Shown here: in pieces, positions 1 through 11,295 of the stretch
How positions within the stretch are numbered: the first letter of the stretch is position 1
Layout of the letters: each line of letters opens with the position of its first letter
Assembly: GCA_025965895.1 (NCBI GenBank)
Contig: JAOPWC010000036.1
Span: forward strand, 1 to 42,468
DNA: 42,468 nucleotides
Reading direction: 5' to 3'
DNA from: Mycobacterium sp.
GTDB taxonomy: Bacteria > Actinomycetota > Actinomycetes > Mycobacteriales > Mycobacteriaceae
Translations under genes and position numbers: made by a program
Notes under the pieces: generated by a model
What the model saw: the letters and a program-made list of their open reading frames with translations, nothing else
Told to the model about the DNA's origin: nothing
Database searches by the model: none

Positions 1-875
1 TCTACACCCGCAGCCTCGACGACATCACGGCACGGCTTCCAGAAGTGGTGGAGGCCGCCCGTGCCCTCCCGATCACCACGTTCATCGCCGACGCCGAGGC
101 CATCGCGCTGCGCTCCGACGGGAGGCCGCATCGGTTCCAGGTGACGGCATCGCGGTTCGGGCGCGGCGGCGGCAGGGGCGACCGGGACCGCACCGCCGAC
201 GTCGAAGCGGCCAGGGCAGCCCAGCCGCTGTCGGTGTTCTTCTTCGACGTCCTGCACCTCGACGGTGCCGACCTCCTCGACCTGCCGACGACGGAGCGCC
301 TTGCCGCCCTCGACGCGATAGTGCCCTCCGCACAACGCGTCGACCGGTTGATCACCTCGGATGGCCAGGCCGCGGCGGACTTCCTCGCGGCGACCCTGCG
401 GGCCGGCCACGAAGGAGTGATGGCGAAGTCGCCGGCGGCGCCGTACGAGGCAGGCCGCCGAGGAGCCGGTTGGCTCAAGGTGAAACCCGTCCACACCCTC
501 GACCTCGTCGTGCTCGCGGTGGAGTGGGGCTCGGGCCGACGCACCGGCAAGCTGTCCAACATCCACCTCGGTGCGCGCGATCCCGCCACGGGCGGATTCG
601 TGATGCTCGGCAAGACGTTCAAGGGCATGACCGACGCCATGTTGGACTGGCAGACCAACCGCTTCCTGGACCTCGCGGTCGGACCCACCGACGGCTACGT
701 CGTGCAATTGAAGCCCGAGCAGGTGGTCGAGATCGCCCTCGACGGGGTGCAGACGTCCAGCCGCTACCCCGGCGGGATGGCGCTGCGCTTCGCTCGCGTG
801 CTGCGATACCGCGACGACAAGGGCCCCGCCGAGGCCGACACCATCGATACCGTGCGCACCCTGTACGGGAGCTGA
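1..875 (+). CDS. ligB: ATP-dependent DNA ligase, LigB-like (5' end outside window)
   Basis: Joins DNA nicks using ATP through a covalent lysyl-AMP intermediate. The reading frame is already open at base 3, so the N-terminal part with the KxDG adenylation lysine is cut off by the window edge. Visible nucleotidyltransferase motifs are [10 protein letters not shown] (motif III region), EGVMAKSP (motif IV) and WLKVKP (motif V), followed by an OB-fold-like C-terminal part ending about 60 residues after [16 protein letters not shown]. The overall pattern resembles mycobacterial LigB (the Rv3062 type), a non-essential ATP ligase that accompanies the NAD-dependent LigA. LigC and LigD are the alternatives, but no polymerase or nuclease domain is present here. 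The stop lies 54 bases before cstA, on the same strand. Confidence 0.85.
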   Translation, partial: YTRSLDDITARLPEVVEAARALPITTFIADAEAIALRSDGRPHRFQVTASRFGRGGGRGDRDRTADVEAARAAQPLSVFFFDVLHLDGADLLDLPTTERLAALDAIVPSAQRVDRLITSDGQAAADFLAATLRAGHEGVMAKSPAAPYEAGRRGAGWLKVKPVHTLDLVVLAVEWGSGRRTGKLSNIHLGARDPATGGFVMLGKTFKGMTDAMLDWQTNRFLDLAVGPTDGYVVQLKPEQVVEIALDGVQTSSRYPGGMALRFARVLRYRDDKGPAEADTIDTVRTLYGS

Positions 876-929
876 ACGAATGGCGGCGTTTCCGCCAACC
901 GACAGTGCCCTCGGTGAAAGGATCGAAAG

Positions 930-3230
<2,301 letters not shown>

Positions 3231-3384
3231 TGGGAGACAACCACTACCGGCGCTACGTCGAGCACCGGCAGCGCTGCCACCCGGGCGAGCCGGTGCTGAG
3301 TGAGCGGGATTACTGGCGTCGGCGGCACGCGGCCGCCGACGCCAACCCGGGTGCGCGCTGTTGCTAACGACCCCGCAGCCGGAC

Positions 3385-3775
3385 GGGAGTGAGTACCCGA
3401 GGACCTGACCGTCAGCACGGTCTTTCCCGGCGCGCGGTTGCCCCTTGCGCGGCTGTCGAAGGCGACCACGCCCTCGGCAAGCGGAAAGTCCGGGCGGTCG
3501 TCACTCGCAGCGATCCGCTGCCGGTGGTGACGATGAAGAACGTCGCTTTGACGCCGAACTCCTCGGCCCTGGCCTGATCGGGTGACGCGGCGGCCTCGAC
3601 CCGGGAGAGGTTCACCGGTCTGCGGGCGACCGGTGAGGCCGCGTGCACACGAACTCGGCCGCGGCGCCGTCCGGTCGAACCCAACCGGCCGGTAGACCTC
3701 CTCCCCCGCGCTCACCCCGGCGGTCGTGCGACGGGTTTTCACGGGAGCCAGCTTGGGTATTGCTGCTGCGCCTGC
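3385..3775 (-). pseudogene. Ruined MDR-family quinone oxidoreductase
   Basis: Pieces of a zinc-less medium-chain dehydrogenase can be read on the minus strand only by switching frames. In order they are AGVSAGEEVYRPVGFDR, DGAAAEFVCT, PVNLSRVEAAASP, then EEFGVKATFFIVTTGSGSLR, then FPLAEGVVAFDSRARGNRAPGKTVLTV (3540 down to about 3390). Intact relatives have about 310 residues with a Rossmann domain between the third and fourth pieces. That central stretch is missing, so there is an internal deletion plus at least three frameshifts. No start codon is identifiable. The gap between the YbdD-like gene and the small peptide gene at 3868 is therefore a dead gene and not an empty spacer. Confidence 0.62.
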
Positions 3776-3867
3776 TCGTTGAGTACGTGGCCAATGCTTC
3801 GTTGTCGGCACCGTCGGCGTGCTTACTGTTCTCCGAGGCTGAGCCACCCGATCACGGAAGGACACCG

Positions 3868-3972
3868 ATGAAACGCAAGCTCCTGTTCCTCGTCGTTGTG
3901 ACCGCTGCTGCCGCCGCGATCTGGCGGCTATACCCTGACCTCGCTCGTTACATCAAGATCGAACGGATGTGA
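3868..3972 (+). CDS. 34-residue membrane peptide (DUF6893-like)
   Basis: Very short protein: MKRK, a hydrophobic run LLFLVVVTAAAAAIW, then RLYPDLARYIKIERM. The pattern of two to three basic residues, one short transmembrane helix and a YPD..RY.KI.RM tail matches a small actinobacterial family of unknown function annotated as DUF6893. GGAAGGACACCG precedes the ATG and supplies a ribosome-binding site. It stands alone between a pseudogene and a cation transporter. The function is unknown; the sequence shows only a single-span topology with a cytoplasmic-looking basic end. Confidence 0.65.
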   Translation: MKRKLLFLVVVTAAAAAIWRLYPDLARYIKIERM

Positions 3973-4020
3973 CGCGCGCCCAGCGATAAGCTGTTCAGCC
4001 GTCCAAAGTTTTGAAGCTGA

Positions 4021-5010
4021 ATGGACGGTGATGAGGCGACGACGGTGAAAAGAACCCTGGATCTTCGTCGCTCAGGCACCGACTCCGGTGTGGGCGAAAG
4101 CGATCGGACCGTTTATGTCGCGCTTGGCGCGAACCTCGCGGTCGCGGTCGCCAAGACCATCGCCGCCGTACTGTCACGGTCGGCCTCGATGGTTGCCGAG
4201 GCTGCCCACTCTTGGGCGGACACCGGCAACCAGACCTTCCTGCTGATCGCCAACCGGCGTAGCCGGCGCCCCCCTGACGCAAAGCATCCACTGGGTCATG
4301 GCCGTGAAGCGTACGTCTGGTCGATGCTCGCCGCGGTCGGCCTCTTCGTGGTGGGCGCGTCGCTGTCGGTGTGGCACGGCGTCACCGACATCCTGCACGG
4401 CCAATCCAGTCATGGCGGCTACCTGATCGCCTACATCGTGCTGATCATCGCGTCCGTCATGGAGACGACGTCGCTGATGCAGGCGGTACGTCAGCTGCGC
4501 GGCGAAGCGCACAAATATCACCGCGACTTGCTGGAGTACGCACTGGCCACCTCGGACCCGACGGTCCGGGCCGTTTTCGCTGAAGACAGCGGGGCGCTGA
4601 TCGGAATCGCCATCGCGTTGGGTGGCATCGCGCTGCACCAGCTCACCGGTAACGCGGTCTGGGACGCGATCGGTTCGATCCTCGTCGGGGTCCTGCTCGG
4701 GGTGATCGCCGTGATCCTCATCGACCGCAATCGGCGGTTCCTGACCGGCGAACCAGGTTCTGACGAGCTGCACTCGGCTGCGGTGGCACGTATCGCGGAG
4801 CTACCGGAGGTCGTCGCGGTCCGGTTTCTGCGCCTGGAATACGTGGGACCGAAACGGCTTTTCCTGGTCGCCAGCGTCGACCTGGTCGGCGACCAGGCCG
4901 AATCGCATGTCGCACATACGCTTCGCCGCCTGGAGCGGGAGCTGGAGAGAAACCCGCATATCGCCGACGCGGTCCTGACGATCGCCGAGCCCGACGACAG
5001 CGACCGCTAG
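4021..5010 (+). CDS. Cation diffusion facilitator family transporter
   Basis: Inner-membrane divalent-cation efflux protein (329 residues), likely exchanging Zn2+ or a similar ion for protons. Signature residues are AEAAHSWADTGNQ (H-S-x-x-D in helix 2, near residue 62) and AEDSGALIG (D in helix 5, near residue 187), the usual intramembrane metal site. KHPLGHGREAYVW follows helix 2. A cytoplasmic regulatory domain starts near residue 245. The helix pattern, with MET and DLLEYALATSDPTVRAVFAEDS, resembles the SLC30A9/ZnT9-like branch. The first ATG is assumed; a GTG at 4045 is an alternative start. It converges on the pyruvate-oxidase gene with only 40 bases between stops. Confidence 0.87.
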   Translation: MDGDEATTVKRTLDLRRSGTDSGVGESDRTVYVALGANLAVAVAKTIAAVLSRSASMVAEAAHSWADTGNQTFLLIANRRSRRPPDAKHPLGHGREAYVWSMLAAVGLFVVGASLSVWHGVTDILHGQSSHGGYLIAYIVLIIASVMETTSLMQAVRQLRGEAHKYHRDLLEYALATSDPTVRAVFAEDSGALIGIAIALGGIALHQLTGNAVWDAIGSILVGVLLGVIAVILIDRNRRFLTGEPGSDELHSAAVARIAELPEVVAVRFLRLEYVGPKRLFLVASVDLVGDQAESHVAHTLRRLERELERNPHIADAVLTIAEPDDSDR

Positions 5011-5011
5011 C

Positions 5012-5054
5012 GACGTCGTCACAGAGGGTCGTCGTCACAGAGGGTCGTCGTCAC
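5012..5054. repeat. Tandem repeat, 16-bp unit, about 2.7 copies
   Basis: The unit GTCGTCGTCACAGAGG is present at 5028-5043, preceded by a copy with one mismatch (5012-5027) and followed by a partial copy (5044-5054). It fills the space between the two convergent genes and its last copy carries the stop codon of the pyruvate-oxidase-like gene. It looks like slippage duplication. Confidence 0.85.
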
Positions 5055-6844
5055 GAACTGCGGTGCGGCACGAACTCCTGGGCCTTGGTCTTGGCGCCCT
5101 GCACGATCAGATGCCAGGCGCCGGGATCGCCTTTCAGGATCGCCGCGGCCATGTCCTTCATCTGCTCGTAGGTTGCGTGCGGCGGAATCGGGGGCACGTC
5201 CGGATCACACCGGACGTCGAGCACCGCCGGCCTGTCGGCTGACAACGCCTGATCCCAGGCCGGGCCAACGTGGTCCGGGTCGTCGACGGCGATCCCGTTC
5301 AGTCCCATGGAGCGGGCCACGTCGGCATACGACAGATCCGGAAGTGTCTGCGACTCCTCGAATTTCGGCGAGCCGCCCATCGCGCGCAGCTCCCACGTGA
5401 CCTGATTCAGGTCGTTGTTGTGAAAGACGCACACCACAAGCCTCGGGTCTGACCATTTCCCGTGGTAGCGCGCGATCGTCAGCAATTCCGCGAGCCCGTT
5501 CATCTGCATCGCCCCGTCGCCGACCAGCGCGATCGCAGGCCGGTCGGGATGGGCGAACTTGGCGCCGATCGCGTACGGCACGCCCGGCCCCATCGTGGCA
5601 AGCGTTCCGGAAAGTGATGCCCGGACGCCCTCTATGAGCTTGACGCAGCGGGCGTACCAGTTGGTCGACGATCCGGAATCTGCGGTGACGATGGCGTTCG
5701 CGGGCAGCCGTGACGACAGTTCCCACGCGACCCGCATCGGATTCACCGGCCTGGCCGACAGCATCGCTTGCCGCTCGACGGTTTCCCACCACCGGGCGAC
5801 GTTCGTTTCGATCTGCTCGCGCCAGGATCGGTCCGCCTTGCGTTGCAGTAGCGGGATCAGTTCGGCCAGCGTGGCCGACGCGTCGCCCACGATGTTCACC
5901 TCGGTGGGATAGCGCATCCCGATCATCGCGCCGTCGATGTCGATCTGAATGCCTCGGGCCTGCCCATAGTCCGGAAGGAACTGCGAGTACGGGAAATTCG
6001 AGCCGACGATCAGCAGCGTGTCGCAGTCACGCATCATCTCATAGCTCGGACGCGTGCCGAGAAGACCGATCGACCCGGTGACGTACGGCAGGTCGTCGGC
6101 AAGGACGTCTTTGCCCAGCAGCGCTTTCGCCACCCCGGCGCCCGTTACATCGGCCACCTCACGGACTTGCCCGGCTGCGCCCCGCGCGCCCTGGCCGATC
6201 AGCATCGCGACTCTCGACCCGGCGTTGAGGATCTCGGCGGCCCGGTGGACCAGTCCGCTGTCGGGCATGAGCACCGGGTGCCCGTCGCTGGGACGGCTGG
6301 ACGGAACCATTTTGAACTCGTGTCCCGGCGGGGAGTACTTCTCCTCTTGGAGGTCGGATCCGATCACCACAGCGGTGGGTGCCCGCCGGGTCAGCGCCGT
6401 GCGGATCGCGCGGTCCAGTGCGTTGGGGAGCTGAGCCGCCACATTGACCTCGACCAGGTAGTCGCTGGCCACGTCCTTGAACAGGGCTTGCAGGTCGATC
6501 TCCTGCTGATAGCTGCCACCCATCGCGCTGCGTGCCGTCTGTCCCACGATCGCCACCACCGGAACGTGGTCCAACTTCGCGTCGTAGAGCCCGTTGAGCA
6601 GGTGCACCGCCCCCGGGCCGGAGGTCGCCGTGCACACCCCGACTCCGCCGGTGAACTTCGCATACCCGGTGGCTGCGAAAGCCGCCATTTCCTCGTGTCG
6701 GGTCTGCACGAACTGCGGGTTGTCATCAGCGCGCCCGAACGCCGAGACGATACCGTTGATGCCGTCGCCGGGATACCCGAAGACGTGACGGATGTTCCAG
6801 TCCCGCAGGCGGGAAAGAATGAAATCGGCCACCTGGTCAGCCAT
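5051..6844 (-). CDS. Thiamine-diphosphate enzyme, pyruvate oxidase-like
   Basis: A 597-residue ThDP-dependent enzyme of the pyruvate oxidase/acetolactate synthase family. It has an N-terminal pyrimidine-binding domain with the activating glutamate in TRHEEMAAF (residues 48-56), a central FAD/Rossmann-like domain (about 190-340), and a C-terminal diphosphate-binding domain with GDG (442-444) and HNN (475-477). PoxB-type enzymes decarboxylate pyruvate to acetate and pass electrons to quinone. Similar mycobacterial proteins are labelled only as thiamine-pyrophosphate-requiring, so the substrate is an inference. The start is placed at the ATG reading MADQVADF because CAGGAGAACCA precedes it; an ATG 30 bases upstream lacks such a site. 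The next gene downstream converges on it. Confidence 0.85.
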   Translation of the reverse strand: MADQVADFILSRLRDWNIRHVFGYPGDGINGIVSAFGRADDNPQFVQTRHEEMAAFAATGYAKFTGGVGVCTATSGPGAVHLLNGLYDAKLDHVPVVAIVGQTARSAMGGSYQQEIDLQALFKDVASDYLVEVNVAAQLPNALDRAIRTALTRRAPTAVVIGSDLQEEKYSPPGHEFKMVPSSRPSDGHPVLMPDSGLVHRAAEILNAGSRVAMLIGQGARGAAGQVREVADVTGAGVAKALLGKDVLADDLPYVTGSIGLLGTRPSYEMMRDCDTLLIVGSNFPYSQFLPDYGQARGIQIDIDGAMIGMRYPTEVNIVGDASATLAELIPLLQRKADRSWREQIETNVARWWETVERQAMLSARPVNPMRVAWELSSRLPANAIVTADSGSSTNWYARCVKLIEGVRASLSGTLATMGPGVPYAIGAKFAHPDRPAIALVGDGAMQMNGLAELLTIARYHGKWSDPRLVVCVFHNNDLNQVTWELRAMGGSPKFEESQTLPDLSYADVARSMGLNGIAVDDPDHVGPAWDQALSADRPAVLDVRCDPDVPPIPPHATYEQMKDMAAAILKGDPGAWHLIVQGAKTKAQEFVPHRSS

Positions 6845-6891
6845 TGGTTCTCCTGCCCAACTCGTTGTTGCCACGCCGCGACCGAGTCGAG

Positions 6892-8412
6892 CTACCCGAT
6901 GCCGGGCGAGTCGAAACGCGACGGCTTTTTCAGGTCCGGTATCGACGGAATTCCGAAGTGCTGCTTGAGCACCCGCTTAGCGGCGTGCAGACCCGACATG
7001 CCGTGCACGCCCGGTCCCGGGGGGGTGGATCCGGAACAGAGGTAGACGTTGTCGATCGAGGTTCGGTAGGGATCCCACTTGAGCGCGGGGCGGGCGACCA
7101 TCCGGTACATGGACACGTGTCCCACCCCGATGTCGCCGCCCACGTAGTTCGCGTTGTGGTGCGCCAACTCGCTCGCCGGGATGCACCGCGATCCGATGAC
7201 GACGTCGCGGAACCCCGGCGCAAAACGTTCGATCTGCGCGGTGACAGCCTCGGTCATGTCGCGTGTCGAGCCGTTCGGCACGTGCGCATAGGTCCACAGT
7301 GGAGACTCGCCATTCGGCCCGAGTCGCGATTGATCCACCACCGTCGGCTGGCTCACCAGCAGCATCGGCCGGTCGCTGTGGCGTCCTGCGGTGGTCTGCT
7401 TCTCGACCGATTCCATCTCGCGTCGATCGCCGCCGACGTGGACGGTGCCGGCCAGGGCGACCCGGGCGTCGGCCCACGGCACCGGCTCCGACAGCGCGAA
7501 GTCGACCTTGGCGACACCATTGCCGGGCCGGAACCTCTGCAGGGCGCGTCGGTAGCGCGCGGACAGACGGTCCCCGAACAGGTCGGCGATGGTCCATGGC
7601 GACGTGTCGAAGACGTAGACCCTGGCCGCCGGCAACTGCGCCGCGCGCTCGACATGGCTGCCGCTCGCAATGCGGACCCCGCGAGCCGACAGATCGGCGA
7701 TCAGCGCGTCGGTGATCTGTTGACTGCCGCCGATCGGGATCGGCCAGCCGTGCGTGTGGGCAAGGGTCCCGAGCAGCAATGCCGTCCCGGCTCCGGCCAG
7801 CGACGGGATCACAGTGTTGGCGTGCGCCGCCACCCCGGTCAGCAACGCACCGCACCGCTGCGCATCGGCGCGGCGGTCCCACAGTGGTGTGCCCAGCTGC
7901 AGCGCACGGGCGGCCATGTCCGCCGCGGCCAGCGCGCCGGTCGGACGAAGCGCCGCCGACGGGATCCGACGCATGTCCGACAGCCCGATGTCTCGGACCG
8001 CTTCGACGCCTTCCACGAGGGGCCCCATGACCCGCCGGAAAAGTCGTCCCTCGGCGGGATCGTGGCCGGCGAGTTCGTCGGCGGTCTTGTCGAACTCCTC
8101 GTAGGCCATCACGGCGGTGCCGTCGTCCAGCGGATGCGCATACGCGACCTTCGGTCGTGCGAGTTCGACACCTCGCGATGCCAGATCGAACAGAGCAAAG
8201 AACGGTGACGCGGCGGCCATCGGATGCACCGCCGAGCACAAGTCGTGGCGCAGCCGCACCCCCAGATCCAAGTCAACGGTCCGGCAGCCACCGCCGGACT
8301 GCTGCTGCGACTCGAGGACGTGAACGGACAACCCGGCCGCGGCGAAGATCACCGCCGCGGCGAGTCCGTTCGGTCCGGAACCCACCACCACGACGTCGAC
8401 CTCGGTAGCCAT
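6892..8412 (-). CDS. Phytoene desaturase-like NAD(P)/FAD-dependent oxidoreductase
   Basis: A 506-residue flavoprotein. The N-terminus VDVVVVGSGPNGLAAA (residues 5-20) is a dinucleotide-binding beta-alpha-beta motif, followed by the E-S-Q..GGGCRT region typical of CrtI-like carotenoid and retinol desaturases. The C-terminus has the second FAD motif, ending DNVYLCSGSTPPGPGVHGMSGLHAAK. Mycobacteria carry several such proteins, most with no known substrate. No phytoene synthase or lycopene cyclase gene lies nearby, so carotenoid synthesis is not supported. GGAAGGAAACG precedes the ATG. It is 47 bases upstream of the pyruvate-oxidase-like gene on the same strand, so the two may form an operon. Confidence 0.85.
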   Translation of the reverse strand: MATEVDVVVVGSGPNGLAAAVIFAAAGLSVHVLESQQQSGGGCRTVDLDLGVRLRHDLCSAVHPMAAASPFFALFDLASRGVELARPKVAYAHPLDDGTAVMAYEEFDKTADELAGHDPAEGRLFRRVMGPLVEGVEAVRDIGLSDMRRIPSAALRPTGALAAADMAARALQLGTPLWDRRADAQRCGALLTGVAAHANTVIPSLAGAGTALLLGTLAHTHGWPIPIGGSQQITDALIADLSARGVRIASGSHVERAAQLPAARVYVFDTSPWTIADLFGDRLSARYRRALQRFRPGNGVAKVDFALSEPVPWADARVALAGTVHVGGDRREMESVEKQTTAGRHSDRPMLLVSQPTVVDQSRLGPNGESPLWTYAHVPNGSTRDMTEAVTAQIERFAPGFRDVVIGSRCIPASELAHHNANYVGGDIGVGHVSMYRMVARPALKWDPYRTSIDNVYLCSGSTPPGPGVHGMSGLHAAKRVLKQHFGIPSIPDLKKPSRFDSPGIG

Positions 8413-8595
8413 CGTTTCCTTCCGTCAACCTGCCAGCGTGGTGATACCAACCTGAGGACAACGGCAAACCCGCTGCATAACGGCAAGCTTCGTAACCTGC
8501 AGATAACCAGTTGTTACGCTCGGTGACGGGGATGCTGGGAGCCCCGAGGACGAACGATCCGTAACCGCCCGTCTTAGTGGGAAACCGGATATCGA

Positions 8596-9825
8596 ATGGT
8601 GCTGGGTGCACGATCGCTGCAATTGGCAGTCTTTGCGTTGATCGCCGACCGGCGTCTACCGTCACGCCCGCCTGCACCCTCGAGGGGCAGGCCGGCGACA
8701 CATGCCACAGTGCCCGCCTCACCGGAAGCCCCCGACGTCGATCGCGATGACGCGGCCGGCGACAGCCGCAAGGCCGGGCTGCGTGAGCGCAGGCTCACGC
8801 TGTTGCGTCGGGCAGCGATCACCGTCTGGGCGGCCATCGTTGTCTTCCGGACCTGGACAACAGGATTCGCGTTCAACCGCGAATTGCTGCTGCTCTACAT
8901 CTGTACCGGGCTGATCGCGGCGAGCATCGGGCGCAGCCGCATGTTGCAAGTGCTGCGTGACTGGCTGCCGTTCGCATCGATTCTCGTCGTCTACGACCTG
9001 AGTCGCGGCGCGGCGACCCTGATCGGGACACCGACGCTGTGGCAGGCTCAGCCGAAAGTCGACCGCTGGCTGTTCCTCGGTACCGAGCCGACCGTCTGGT
9101 TGCAAGAACATCTCAAGCGGCTTGACCCGCCATGGTGGGAAGTGGTCATCAGCACCATCTACATGTCGTTTTTCGTCCTGCCTTATGTAGTCGCAGGGGT
9201 GTTGTGGCTGTGCAACCGCGACGACTGGAAGGCGTTCACCAGGCGATTCCTGGCGTTGTCGTTCATCGCGCTGGTGATCTACGCCGTCGTGCCGGCGGCC
9301 CCGCCGTGGGCCGCGGCCCGATGCACCCCGGCCGAGGTCGCCACCGGCCCGTCCGAGCCGCGGTGCATGTTCCGGTCTGCGGCCGGTGTGCCCCACGGTG
9401 GCCTTCTCGGCCCGATGCACACGACCGAACCCGGCGCACACAATGTGGTGGAACGCATCTCCACACGGGGCTGGGGCAAGCTTCACCTGGACACCGCGCG
9501 CGCATTGGTCGACGAGGGCCAGGCGAGCGTGAACCTCGTCGCGGCGGTTCCGTCGCTGCACGCCGCGCTCACCGCGATGATCGCGGCGTTCCTCTGGCGC
9601 CGGATTCAGTCCAGGTGGCGGCTGCTTCTGGCGGCCTACGTGCTGGTGATGGCTTTCACGCTGGTGTATTCGGCCGAGCATTATGTGTTCGACATATTGC
9701 TGGGATGGGCGCTGGCCGCAGTGCTGCATCTGGGCATGAATCGATGGGAGATGCGTCCATCGCGGCCGTCGACCCGGCCGTCCCACGGCGAAGACAGTCC
9801 ACCGCTCGAGCTGCAACGGCTATGA
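8596..9825 (+). CDS. PAP2-family membrane phosphatase / inositol phosphorylceramide synthase-like protein
   Basis: Integral membrane protein of up to 409 residues with about six hydrophobic segments. The catalytic pattern of the PAP2 superfamily appears late in the protein as AAVPSLHAALT (S-L-H) and YSAEHYVFDILLGW (H-x3-D). Such proteins remove or transfer phospho-head groups on lipids, and mycobacterial members are often proposed to act on phosphoinositides. A long loop with cysteines (ARCTPAEV and EPRCMFRS) sits between helices, probably outside the membrane. The first 38 residues look non-conserved, and a GTG at 8710 (reading PASPEAPDVD) is a plausible real start. It is transcribed away from the flavoprotein gene across about 180 bases. 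Confidence 0.8.
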   Translation: MVLGARSLQLAVFALIADRRLPSRPPAPSRGRPATHATVPASPEAPDVDRDDAAGDSRKAGLRERRLTLLRRAAITVWAAIVVFRTWTTGFAFNRELLLLYICTGLIAASIGRSRMLQVLRDWLPFASILVVYDLSRGAATLIGTPTLWQAQPKVDRWLFLGTEPTVWLQEHLKRLDPPWWEVVISTIYMSFFVLPYVVAGVLWLCNRDDWKAFTRRFLALSFIALVIYAVVPAAPPWAAARCTPAEVATGPSEPRCMFRSAAGVPHGGLLGPMHTTEPGAHNVVERISTRGWGKLHLDTARALVDEGQASVNLVAAVPSLHAALTAMIAAFLWRRIQSRWRLLLAAYVLVMAFTLVYSAEHYVFDILLGWALAAVLHLGMNRWEMRPSRPSTRPSHGEDSPPLELQRL

Positions 9826-9839
9826 CGCTGGAGCCGGTG

Positions 9840-10907
9840 TCACCATTGCGGCGGTGCCGCTCCCCGGCCGAAACCCCACGTCGCCTGGCCCAACCTCGGC
9901 TTGGGCCGGTCCTGCACCGGATGTCGCCGGAAGTGACTGGCCAGCAACGGCTCCGGGTCGGCTCCTTCGGTGAGGGCGACACACGGCGCCCGAAATTCGC
10001 ATGTGTCACAGTGCGCGGCGAAGGTCGGGTAGATCGCCGGGTCGCTGATCATGTCGACGGCCTCGGCGCCGATCATCTGCCCGATCCCGGCGATCTCGTC
10101 GCGGGTGCGCCGCACGCGGGTGCGCCGCAGGACGCCGGCGGTCAGCTGTTCCGTTCGGTTCACGGCGTCGGCGCGCGTGGTTCGGGCCGAGACCCGGATG
10201 TGCTGCGGGATGGACCGGCCGCCGCCGCTGGGCTCGTGCTGCGCAACAGCTCTGGGTGTGCCGTCGGGGTGTACAGCCGGGGGAAGGTCAAGCGGCCCGC
10301 CGATACGCACTTCGTTGTGCATCGTGCCGGTGATCTCCATGCCCACGTAGTCCTGCTCCCACGCCCAGCACGCCGCGAGGGCCTCCTCGTCGAGGACGAA
10401 TGCGTCGAGGCCCTGCCAGTCGTCCACAATCTGATGGCGCACGACCCAGTATTCGTCGGAAGCGTCGACGGCCAGCAGGTCCACCCGGCAGGAGTAGGTC
10501 ACCGCGGATCCGTCGGAGGTCGACAAACCGCGCCCCGGCTCGCGCGGGTCGGGCACCAGCGCGTCCACGTCATGGCCGATTCTCATCGGAGCGAAGTCAT
10601 CGACGGTTTCGGCCCAGCCGTCATAGCAGTTCAGCAGCGCCGCGCCCGGTTCGAGCTGATCCATTGCGCCGGCCTCCTGAAGAGACCGGGCGAGAGCCTT
10701 CTGCACGAGTGACTGGGTGAGTTCGTGGGGCCAGTCCCAGGTGCCCGGGTAGTAGTACACCGCGAGGGCATCCAGCAGCGCGGCCGGCAGAGCGGGGGCG
10801 ACGAGGCCGGCCGGTTCGAGGTCGCGACGGTGGCGGGACGCGAAGTCCCACTGGCGACGACAGCGCTTGAATCTCGCGCGGTCGTCGGCGGTGATTCGGC
10901 AGTCCAC
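9840..10907 (-). CDS. Cas4/AddB-like Fe-S PD-(D/E)XK-fold protein, probably catalytically degenerate
   Basis: About 355 residues. A lone N-terminal cysteine in RFKRCRRQWDF (C16) and a C-terminal cluster C300-x2-C303-x5-C309 reproduce the four-cysteine layout that holds a 4Fe-4S cluster in AddB and Cas4 nucleases. The core nuclease motif is only half kept: CRVDLLAVD supplies the motif II aspartate, but the following (D/E)xK strand reads YWVVRHQIVDDW, with no E-x-K. A DNA-related structural or binding role is inferred, not shown. The GTG at 10907 is chosen because it follows the stop of the small upstream gene by 13 bases; the frame stays open further upstream but that part overlaps the small gene and looks non-coding. 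Confidence 0.6.
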   Translation of the reverse strand: MDCRITADDRARFKRCRRQWDFASRHRRDLEPAGLVAPALPAALLDALAVYYYPGTWDWPHELTQSLVQKALARSLQEAGAMDQLEPGAALLNCYDGWAETVDDFAPMRIGHDVDALVPDPREPGRGLSTSDGSAVTYSCRVDLLAVDASDEYWVVRHQIVDDWQGLDAFVLDEEALAACWAWEQDYVGMEITGTMHNEVRIGGPLDLPPAVHPDGTPRAVAQHEPSGGGRSIPQHIRVSARTTRADAVNRTEQLTAGVLRRTRVRRTRDEIAGIGQMIGAEAVDMISDPAIYPTFAAHCDTCEFRAPCVALTEGADPEPLLASHFRRHPVQDRPKPRLGQATWGFGRGAAPPQW

Positions 10908-10920
10908 GACAGCAGGCCGA

Positions 10921-11232
10921 TCAGTGGAAGTGCGGCCATGGTTCGCCGAGAGGCCAGCGACACCTGTCCGCGGGGTCGGCCATCGACTCCAGCTCGGCGA
11001 GCAGGTCGTCGAAGAACGCCCGCATCCGCGCCGGATCGTCGGCGGGCCAGGCTGCCGAGAACGACATCCAGACATCAGGGTGGGCCGTGGTCACCGGCGG
11101 TGAACCGGGCGCGGAGCCGTCGACGGGCACGATCCCCCAGTCATACTCGTCACAACGGCGCTCGAGGTACACGAGGTCATCACGACCGGGGCCTGCCGCC
11201 ACGATCGAGGCGAAAAGCTCTTCACGGTTCAT
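10921..11232 (-). CDS. Conserved-looking hypothetical protein, 103 residues
   Basis: Not recognised. The protein is acidic and soluble, with no signal peptide or membrane segment. It begins MNREELFASIVAAGPGRDD and contains WMSFSAAWPADDPARMRAFF, then ends with an aromatic tail (GEPWPHFH). The composition and third-position GC look coding. It lies immediately upstream of the Fe-S nuclease-like gene on the same strand (13 bases between them), so the two are likely co-transcribed and may act together. Confidence 0.6.
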   Translation of the reverse strand: MNREELFASIVAAGPGRDDLVYLERRCDEYDWGIVPVDGSAPGSPPVTTAHPDVWMSFSAAWPADDPARMRAFFDDLLAELESMADPADRCRWPLGEPWPHFH

Positions 11233-11295
11233 GTCACGCCGCCCCGCCGGTCCAGGATAGCCCTTGCGGCCGGTCGCGCCGAAGGCCGGCGACGA

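Noticed and set aside
6892..8412. Carotenoid biosynthesis cluster
   Set aside because: Only the desaturase-like flavoprotein is present; no phytoene synthase, cyclase or geranylgeranyl diphosphate synthase gene lies nearby.
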